From Pelotomaculum sp. (lineage in GTDB: Bacteria > Bacillota > Desulfotomaculia > Desulfotomaculales > Pelotomaculaceae), in contig JAHDOA010000039.1 in assembly GCA_018435055.1 (NCBI GenBank), forward strand, positions 16,606-80,605: DNA of 64,000 nt, read 5' to 3'. Within the stretch, counting starts at the first letter, position 1; each line of letters starts with the position of its first letter. The translations under genes and the position numbers were made by a program. Below the pieces are notes generated by a model, which did not search any database, was not told where the DNA came from, and saw only the letters and a program-made list of their open reading frames with translations. Positions 56,356 through 64,000 of the stretch are shown here, piece after piece.

Positions 56356-57042
56356 ATGCATAGAATTTTACTCGTTGAGGACGATCTCAGCCTGATTGAC
56401 GGATTGGAGTTCTCTCTGCGGAAAAACGGTTTTGAAGTTGACGTCGCCAGGACCGTCAAAGAAGCCCTGGCACAGCTTGCGGCGCAAAAATACGATTTGC
56501 TGCTCCTTGACCTGACGCTGCCTGACGGCAGCGGCTTTGAAATTTGCAGAAAAGCGAGGCAGGCATCGAATGTGCCGATTATTTTTCTGACTGCCTCCGA
56601 CGAGGAAGTAAATGTGGTGATGGGGCTTGACATGGGCGGGGACGACTATATCACCAAGCCCTTTAAGCTTAACGAGTTAGTATCCAGGATCAACGCGCTG
56701 CTGCGCCGCGCGGGCATTTCCAAGGCTTTACACACAGAGCTGAAATCAAACGGAATAACTGTCAGGCTTGACGAAAACCGGGTGCTGAAAGACGGGCTTG
56801 AGATCGAGCTCACTGTCGTGGAGTACCGTCTCTTATGCCTTTTGATGCAAAATCCCAATAATGTCCTGACCAGGGCAGTCATACTGGACAAGCTTTGGGA
56901 CGGGAGCGGCAGCTTTGTTGACGACAATACGCTGTCAGTCTATGTGCGGCGGCTGCGGAGCAAGATCGAGGACGATCCGGAAAATCCAATGTATTTATTA
57001 ACAGCGCGGGGTGTGGGATATAAATGGAAAGTGGTAAAGTGA
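56356..57042 (+). CDS. OmpR-family response regulator
   Basis: A 228-residue two-component regulator: receiver domain (about 1-115) with phospho-acceptor D52 in LLLLDLTLPDG and K in ITKPFKL, then a winged-helix DNA-binding domain (about 130-226) ending YLLTARGVGYKW. It overlaps its kinase gene. With the ABC transporter downstream it forms a sensor-transporter unit of the kind that responds to peptide antibiotics or cell-envelope stress. Confidence 0.93.
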   Translation: MHRILLVEDDLSLIDGLEFSLRKNGFEVDVARTVKEALAQLAAQKYDLLLLDLTLPDGSGFEICRKARQASNVPIIFLTASDEEVNVVMGLDMGGDDYITKPFKLNELVSRINALLRRAGISKALHTELKSNGITVRLDENRVLKDGLEIELTVVEYRLLCLLMQNPNNVLTRAVILDKLWDGSGSFVDDNTLSVYVRRLRSKIEDDPENPMYLLTARGVGYKWKVVK

Positions 57043-58280
57043 TATTTAACGATAAAAGTGTCCGGCGCCAGGCTGCCGTGGCCGTGATAATTTTGCTCGC
57101 GTTTATCCTTTTAGGACAGCTTATGGTCGCGCGCATGGCGGAGGACTACAAAAAGGACATGATTGAACATGACTATGCTGTGGCAGGGTATCTGTCCGGC
57201 AGCGGAGTGGACAACAGCCGGATCGTCACGGCCTTTACCGGCGATAAAACCGTGGCGGACACTGAAGCAGGCGCGTCTCTGCTGACTTCTTCCGGGTACA
57301 CGGAGAGTACGCAAAACAGCCTGCTGCCCGTGGTGGAAAGCTTTCATCAAAAATTTGCCCTGACCGTGCTCTTATTCTCCGTCCTGTTTTCCCTCGCCAT
57401 TCTGGCCGTGCTTTACCTTGGCGAGCAGCGCCGCGGCAAACAGCTTGAAACAGCCGCCGGGCAACTCCGGCGCTTCATGGACGGAGATACTGCCGTCCGC
57501 CTTTCGGACTGCGGAGAAGGCAGCCTGGCCAGGCTCTTCGCGTCCATTAACGCCATGGCCACGTCGCTGACCGCCCATATCGATAAGGAAAAGCAGAACA
57601 GGCAGTTCTTAAAGGATACGGTATCCGACATATCCCACCAGCTGAAAACGCCCCTTGCCGCTCTTCAGATGTACAATGAAATTATTTGTGATGAAAAGAC
57701 CGGCAACGAGGTGGTGGAGAGCTTTACGGATAAAAGCCGGCGCGAGCTTGAGCGGATGGAAAACCTGATTCAAAACCTCCTGAAGCTGGCCAGGCTCGAC
57801 GCGGGGACCATTGAGTTGGAAAAGGCCGTCTTCAGCCTGCAAAGTTTTTTGGAAAAGTGTATTGGCTCCTTTGCCATCCGCGCCGCACAGGAGGGAAAAA
57901 GCATCACCCTGCAATGCGGTGACGGCCCCATGCTGTGCCTTGATGAAACATGGCTGGGTGAAGCGGTCGGCAACATCATAAAAAACGCCCTTGACCACAC
58001 GGACTCCGGAGACGCCATTGAAATATCCTGCGCAGAAGCGGCGGCAGCGACAGAAATCATCATCCGCGACAACGGCGCGGGCATTCATCCCGAGGACATC
58101 CACCATATTTTCAAGCGTTTCTACCGCAGCCGTTTTTCAAAGGATAAGCAAGGCGTCGGCATCGGGCTAGCGCTCTCCAAAGCCATCGTCGAAAAGCACG
58201 GGGGCGCCGTCACCGTCCACAGCGAACTGGGCCGGGGGGCGGAATTTCACCTGATATTTCCCAGGCTTACAAATCTGTAA
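57024..58280 (+). CDS. Sensor histidine kinase
   Basis: A 418-residue membrane kinase: helices at about 18-35 and 111-132 flank a ~75-residue external sensor, followed by HAMP, then H205 in SDISHQLKTPL, N-box NIIKNALDHT, and G-boxes DNGAGI and GVGIGLALSK. A GTG at 57039 (GTGA overlap with the regulator stop) is an equally good start. The sensed ligand is unknown; the short extracellular loop differs from the loop-less BceS type. Confidence 0.92.
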   Translation: MESGKVIFNDKSVRRQAAVAVIILLAFILLGQLMVARMAEDYKKDMIEHDYAVAGYLSGSGVDNSRIVTAFTGDKTVADTEAGASLLTSSGYTESTQNSLLPVVESFHQKFALTVLLFSVLFSLAILAVLYLGEQRRGKQLETAAGQLRRFMDGDTAVRLSDCGEGSLARLFASINAMATSLTAHIDKEKQNRQFLKDTVSDISHQLKTPLAALQMYNEIICDEKTGNEVVESFTDKSRRELERMENLIQNLLKLARLDAGTIELEKAVFSLQSFLEKCIGSFAIRAAQEGKSITLQCGDGPMLCLDETWLGEAVGNIIKNALDHTDSGDAIEISCAEAAAATEIIIRDNGAGIHPEDIHHIFKRFYRSRFSKDKQGVGIGLALSKAIVEKHGGAVTVHSELGRGAEFHLIFPRLTNL

Positions 58281-58349
58281 GACATAATTCACCGGAAAGT
58301 AAGGCTGGCATGCTATCATCATCACATCAAAAAATGTGGGGTGAGAACA

Positions 58350-59029
<680 letters not shown>

Positions 59030-59033
<4 letters not shown>

Positions 59034-61441
59034 ACGGATATCTTGACCTGGCGCATAAATATCAGGCCGCCCATAAAAAGAGAACGAGGCTTTCGATATT
59101 CAGCATAGTCCTGTCCGTGGCGCTGGTCGTGGGGATTTTTTCCATGCTGGACGTGTTTTTGAAATTTGAAAAAATCCAGGTCATCAATGATTACGGCAAT
59201 TATCACCTGTTGGTTAATAATGCGACTGACGGGGAAAAAGAAGCGATTTCAAGCCGGATCGACGTAAAAAACACCGGCACGCTGGTAGCTTTCAAGAGCG
59301 GCAGCATCAACGGCAATCAATGCGATATTGTGGCCTTAAGCGATAATTTTGCCGCCAATATGAGCATGAACCTGATTAAAGGGAATTATCCGGAAGCCGA
59401 AAACGAGATGATGATCGAAAATTGGGCGGCTGAAAAGCTGGGCGCTGGCATCGGCGACACGGTGTCCTTCGCCTTTGCGGATGAAACGGAAAGACCGTTT
59501 GTAATCAGCGGGATATTCGCCGATTACGGGGGCACCAAAGCAACCGGCGAGCCGGGCGTGGCAGTTTCCATGGAAGCAGCCGCAAAGGCGAGCGTGGAAA
59601 AGACCGGTATCTTCCTGATCGAGTTCAAAGAACAGGCAAATATAAAAAAAGCGGAGCAGGAGATCAAGGAAAGCCTGGGGATATCCGATGAGCGCATGGG
59701 GCGGAACGATCGCCTGCTTGCCGTTATCGGGCAAAGCGATCACAAGGCGGCAGTGGGGCTGTACCAGGCGGGAGCGATCCTGTTTTTTATCGTCCTGGTT
59801 GCGGGCGTGGTAATGATTTACAACACCTTCAATATATCGGTCATGGACAGGATGCGCTCGTTCGGCCTTCTGCGGTGCGTCGGGGCGTCGAAAGCGCAGA
59901 TCAGGAGGCTGGTGAAAAAAGAAGGGTTTTTGCTGCTGCGCTGGGCGATTCCGGGCGGCGTGCTTCTGGGGATGGCCGCCACGCTCTTTTGCTGCGCGCT
60001 CCTTAAATTCTATAACAGCTATATTTTTTCCGAAATTCCCCTGTTTACCATAAGCCCCACAGGCATCCTGGCCGGTGTCGCTCTCGGCGTCCTGACCGTC
60101 GCGATTGCGACTTTGCTGCCGGCGAAAAAGGCCTCAAGGGTGTCTCCAGTCAACGCCGTGACGGGAAACAGCGAAATCAGGGTGCGAAAAGTCCAACAAG
60201 CAGGGATCCTGACCAAGCTGCTGCCTGTTGAGTCGGCGATGGGGATTGGAAGCGCGGCCGCCCGGAAAAAAACGCTGGTCCTGATGTCGGCCTCCATTGC
60301 GTTAAGCATCATGATGTTTCTCGGCTTCAACGTGTTTGTTGATTTCCTGCATACGAGCCTGAAGACAACGAAGCCGTATACGCCCGATATTTCCCTGACC
60401 TCAGAGGAAAGTCTCAGCCCTGATTTATACAGTCAGCTGTCGCACCTGCCGGGAATAAAGCACGTATACGGCAGGATGTTCGGCTATGTAAGCGCGACCT
60501 TCGACGCGTCCCGGCTTACCGAAGAGTATGTTAATGAGGTCGGCAGCATTGAGGTCAACGCCGGCGGCCTCTTTGAGGCTCCGGAAAAATCATGGCTGAT
60601 CTCCTATGACAAAAATCAATTGAAGTGGGCAAAAACGGACCTGGTGGAAGGCGAATTGTCCGAAGACACGCTCAACGCGCAGGACGGTATTATCGCCGTT
60701 TTGCAGAATATACGAAAGGGCGTCTCGGTCCGGACGGCTGAGCTCCATGTCGGGGACAAGGTTTATATCGATACCGTAGCCGGGAAAAAGCCGTTCACGG
60801 TTATGGCCGTCCTTCGTACTGTGCCCTTTGCCGACAGCAATTTGAACCTGGCGACCTTCATTACGACGGAAAAGCAGTATACCGCAATAACGGGAGACTC
60901 CACCCTTAAAATCATTGATATTCAGCTGGAAAAGAACGGCCAGGAGGAAACAGTCTCCGAAATCAAGCGCATGATCGGGAGCAATATCACCTATCTTGAT
61001 TCGCGGCAGAAAAACAGCGAGATGAACCAGACCTTTTTTACCATGGCTGTTTTCGTATACGGTTTTGTGGTGGTTATCGCGCTCATCAGCATCCTCAATA
61101 TCGTCAGCACGATGAATACCAGCGTCACTTCAAAAATGAGGTACCTGGGCGTCCTGCGGGCGGTGGGCATGTCGGGAAAACAACTTAACCGGATGATCAC
61201 GGCGGAGGCGTCGGCATACTGCATTACGGGCGCCGTCGCCGGGTGTATCCTCGGCATCCTGCTGCAAAAGGCGCTTATTACACAGCTGCTGACGTCGCTC
61301 AAAATAGTGTGGGTCTTCCCCCTGGTGCAAATCGTCTGCGTTTTCGCCGCCGCGCTTCTTGCGACCCGGCTTTCCGTTATCGGGCCGCTCAAAAAGATCA
61401 AGGCCAAAAGCATTTCCGAAAACATCGGCTCGCTGCAATAG
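59030..61441 (+). CDS. FtsX-domain ABC transporter permease
   Basis: An 803-residue permease with an N-terminal helix, a large extracytoplasmic domain, a first FtsX domain (about 240-370), another long extracellular segment (about 425-660) and a second FtsX domain (about 665-795). Two related halves make the full transporter. Together with the two-component genes it resembles peptide-resistance or Vex-type units. A hairpin terminator lies 22 bases downstream. Confidence 0.9.
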
Positions 61442-61462
61442 CAGGCACGTGGGGACGGGTTA

Positions 61463-61490
61463 AAAAGTGCCGGGATAAACCGGCACTTTT
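61463..61490. terminator. Terminator after the ABC operon
   Basis: An 11-bp perfect stem AAAAGTGCCGG/CCGGCACTTTT with GATAAA loop; the stem itself ends in TTTT, and it may also serve the minus-strand side. Confidence 0.8.
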
Positions 61491-61527
61491 GGATGCAAAG
61501 TTAGGGTAATAAGTTTTTAAGAGGCGG

Positions 61528-62738
61528 TTAGACAGAAGAACCGTCTCTTTTCTTGTTGTAGCTATCACTTGCGCAAATTAGCCAGGTCAGTTCGCCGGTA
61601 TAGGTCAAAGACAGCCGGTGCATGGCCCGGGTGCAGGCAATATAAAGCAGGCTGCGGTCATATTCGTTGGAGTAGGTCTCGCTGTTGGCCGCGGGTATGA
61701 TCACCTGGTCAAATTCCAGCCCCTTTGACATTTGAACCGAAGTGATCGATACGCCGTTTACAAAAGCAGCGCTTTCCGGCGAAATCAAATGCGCCTGGCA
61801 GTTTCGGGACAGCACATCATAAAGAGCTTTTGCCGCGCTGTTCGTTTTCAGGATAATGCCCAGGGTGGCATGCCCGCTATTCTGAAAAGCGCGGATTTTT
61901 TTCTTTATCACCGCCAGTTCTTCCCGCCCACTGCGGCAATAGATGAGGTCGGGAGCATCCCCGTGGCGCTCAACCGCCTCCAGGGAAGCAACATTCTTGA
62001 CCCCTGAATTAGGAGGGTCTCCGCCTTTTCGTTCCGGATAGCCAGGTTCTGTTCCTTTTGAATGGTGGCGATGATGGATTTCATCTTCTCGTCCGAAGTG
62101 TGGCTCAATTCACGCTGCAGGAGATCATCCTGGATATTGACCGAGCTTTCCAACGCATATTCCATCACGCCGTTCTTGATTTTGAACTGGCGCTTTCTGG
62201 TCAGCTCGCCGTCGATCCGTCCATCCGGGGCGTCGTATCCAGCCGGCCCAACCTCGTAATCATAAAACATGCTGGCCACCGGGGAGCGCCAGTCGGAAAT
62301 CAGCAGCTCGTTGGCGTGGCTGAAAGAAAACCTGCCGATGTAAAAGGAGGCGGGTGTCACTTTGGATGTTTCCCGAAAGTCAATCCGGGCAAAGTAAGGC
62401 GAGTCCAGGAGTTTGGCGAGTTTATCCAGGATCCCGGCCGCAACAGCCCCCCGTTTGTCAATGCGCTTTAGAGCCATTTCGTTTTGGAACATCTCGTGGG
62501 GGTCGATTTCACCACGTTGCTCTACCATGTACCGCTTGACATCCATATATTCTTTGTCGATATGCCCGACTGAATCATGCGCTTGCTTGATGGCCTTATT
62601 CAGCTTGCCCTTGATATCTTCAAGATGCGCAATTTCATCGGGAAAAGCCGGCGTTTCAACGGGTACTCTCTTTTGGCTTTTTTTAATACGGGCAGGCGGA
62701 TGCGGGTTGCACCTGGCCGCTCGCTGTGCGTTAGTCAT
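61528..62738 (-). pseudogene. helD: HelD-like RNA polymerase recycling helicase, internally deleted
   Basis: The N-terminal part (62738 to about 62010) encodes the HelD coiled-coil start and the conserved YIGRFSFSHANELLISDWRSPVASMFYDYE region, up to LLIQG, where the Walker A loop should follow. Instead the sequence jumps to the C-terminal part in another frame (IKKKIRAFQNSG, then VQMSKGLEFDQVIIPAANSE, and YIACTRAMHRLSL motif VI) ending at 61528. Several hundred residues including most helicase motifs are lost. Its ATG at 62738 overlaps the stop of the upstream gene. Confidence 0.8.
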
Positions 62739-63582
62739 TTTTATTCTCCCTGGGTAAAACCATCCTTTGGGTCGGATATCCAAATTCCGTCAGCAGTTCC
62801 CCTTCGGCAAAGCCCAGTTCCTTGAGGGCTTTACGATACCCTGTATCCGCTTTGTCGCCTTCCCGGAATGTGGTAATGCTGATTTCCTTGTTCTTCAGCA
62901 GCTCGGTGAGAGCTACTTGCAGGAAGTCCCGGGAAATACCCTGTTTCCGGTAAAGCGGGTGTACCGCGAGGAAATCTATGCTGCCGGTTTCGTAGTTTAT
63001 CATCATACCGCCGATATATATGCCGCCCTCGGTTATAAGCAGCGCGCCTCTGTTGGCAATATAGCGTTTCAGGACGGTTAAGTGCTCTTCTTCTTCCAGG
63101 CAGGGGAACCCGTCAATGGCCAGGCGCACCAGGTCCATCCATAACGGAATATCCGCTTCTCCGGCAAAGCGGATTTCTCTCGTGGAGTTTTTCCGTGCGT
63201 TTTCAAGGGATTCGCGCTGGTCTTTGAAGTTGTATTCCAGTTGCAAGGGATAGAACACCTCATTTTTTCTGAATTGGTGAGGAGACTGCTTATACATGGC
63301 CTTGAACACATTGCTGAAACCCTGCTGGCTGTCGTAACCGGCCAGAATGGCAATATCTATAATCGGTTTATCTGAAAAAACCAGCATTTTGGCAGCTTCC
63401 GTCAGCTGCCTGCGCTGCGCGTAATCATGAATAGTAAGCCCCACCGTGTCGGTAAAAATGCGGTGCAGGTGGTATTTCGAGTAATGTACCGCGGCGGCGA
63501 CAACATCCAGGTCGATCTTTTCGTTTGACAAATGTGTTTCAATATATTGAATCGCGGCTATTACTGTCTCAAGGTTTTTCAT
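62731..63582 (-). CDS. AraC-type regulator fused to a GNAT acetyltransferase
   Basis: A 283-residue protein. Residues about 1-105 are an AraC/XylS double helix-turn-helix (VAAAVHYSKYHLHRIF, then DIAILAGYDSQQGFSNVFK). Residues about 140-280 are a GNAT domain with IDFLAVHPLYRKQGISRDFL, the acetyl-CoA loop (xxGxS in place of GxG), and YRKALKELGF. The ATG 63582 is preferred by its GAAGG site. Such fusions may sense or modify a small molecule and regulate nearby genes; the target is unknown. Confidence 0.85.
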   Translation of the reverse strand: MKNLETVIAAIQYIETHLSNEKIDLDVVAAAVHYSKYHLHRIFTDTVGLTIHDYAQRRQLTEAAKMLVFSDKPIIDIAILAGYDSQQGFSNVFKAMYKQSPHQFRKNEVFYPLQLEYNFKDQRESLENARKNSTREIRFAGEADIPLWMDLVRLAIDGFPCLEEEEHLTVLKRYIANRGALLITEGGIYIGGMMINYETGSIDFLAVHPLYRKQGISRDFLQVALTELLKNKEISITTFREGDKADTGYRKALKELGFAEGELLTEFGYPTQRMVLPRENKND

Positions 63583-64000
63583 AGCGCCTTCTTCCACATA
63601 TACGGTAAATTGGCCGAATCAATTATATCAGATTTGAAGAGGCCATTTTTAATCATTATTGCGGTTCAGTGCTGAAGCTATTTTTATGAAATGCTGTTCT
63701 TCCGAGTAAGCCTTGGTTTAGTACTTCTTTGCCCCGGGTGGGTGTCCCGATTCTTTTCTCATAAATTATAAAACGACAAAGTTCTGCAGGAAATTTTATG
63801 TAAAAGGTAGAAGCATACAACTTAGTTATCATTATCCATGCCGCTAATGTTTAGCGGGTGATTCGCAGCTCTAATTCGTTAAGTGGGGGTGTTGTCCTCC
63901 CGTTCAAGTCCTTACACTGGAACGAGGCCAAGATTCGAGGATACTCTGGACGCTCACTGGATGGTCGAACCCTCGAACCAACCAAGCCAGAGTTAGGTGA
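63583..64000. other. Right-edge region without an assigned gene
   Basis: No convincing gene. An open plus-strand frame begins after a TAG near 63854 and runs off the window (GTG near 63860; contains SLHWNEAKIRGYSGR). I do not recognise it; it may be the start of a mobile element or chance. Confidence 0.35.

Overview
The window looks like a chromosomal segment of an anaerobic, spore-forming Firmicute of the Peptococcaceae type (Pelotomaculum/Desulfotomaculum-like). This is an inference from the gene content: two T-box leaders, the sporulation gene ytfJ, CdaA-CdaR-GlmM, an NarI/HdrD-like membrane electron-transfer pair, frequent TTG/GTG starts with strong GGAGG sites, and a full arginine and branched-chain amino acid gene set. 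No rRNA, tRNA, intact insertion sequence or canonical CRISPR array was seen.

Layout. 0.2-10.2 kb: a type I-B CRISPR-Cas locus on the minus strand (cas6, then cas8b-cas7-cas5-cas3, then a CARF-HEPN-CARF protein) with no cas1/cas2/cas4. A plus-strand two-gene nucleotidyltransferase module sits between cas6 and cas8b. In the divergent promoter region between that module and cas8b lies a pair of degenerate CRISPR-repeat-like sequences separated by only 20 bases. This is the position and form of the CRISPR-regulated Cre RNAs (CreTA/CreR) and is the best candidate here for an undescribed system. 10.7-22.8 kb: arginine biosynthesis argC-J-B-D-F-G, then an AbrB-type permease, an AlkD-like repair protein, a broken isochorismatase, ytfI with an in-frame amber codon, ytfJ, two tiny proteins and argH. 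23-26.8 kb: a cytochrome b/HdrD-like electron-transfer pair, a truncated NudC-like fragment, and two minus-strand small proteins, one with a Gly-Met-Pro repeat. 27-39.6 kb: a T-box leader and branched-chain amino acid genes ilvE, ilvB1, ilvN, ilvC, ilvB2, leuA, leuC, leuD, leuB and cimA. 39.7-43 kb: cdaA-cdaR-glmM, linking c-di-AMP synthesis to cell-wall precursor synthesis.

43-49 kb: a membrane-anchored beta-lactamase-fold hydrolase, a membrane protein with a probable CTG start, and a second T-box ahead of a TIM-barrel/acyl-CoA-ligase fusion. 49-53.2 kb: a decayed defence patch with a PIN-domain remnant, an HsdR-like remnant and an IetAS-like AAA ATPase/subtilase pair whose protease gene carries an internal deletion and frameshift. 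53.3-63.6 kb: a TraB-family protein, a DUF815 ATPase, a two-component system with an ABC transporter, a broken helD, and an AraC-GNAT fusion regulator. The last 0.4 kb has no assignable gene.

The biosynthetic half is orderly: Arg, Ile, Val and Leu pathways are nearly complete, and CimA, LeuCD and LeuB probably supply 2-oxobutyrate for isoleucine as well as leucine intermediates. The interesting disorder is at the ends, where defence genes have been acquired and partly lost.
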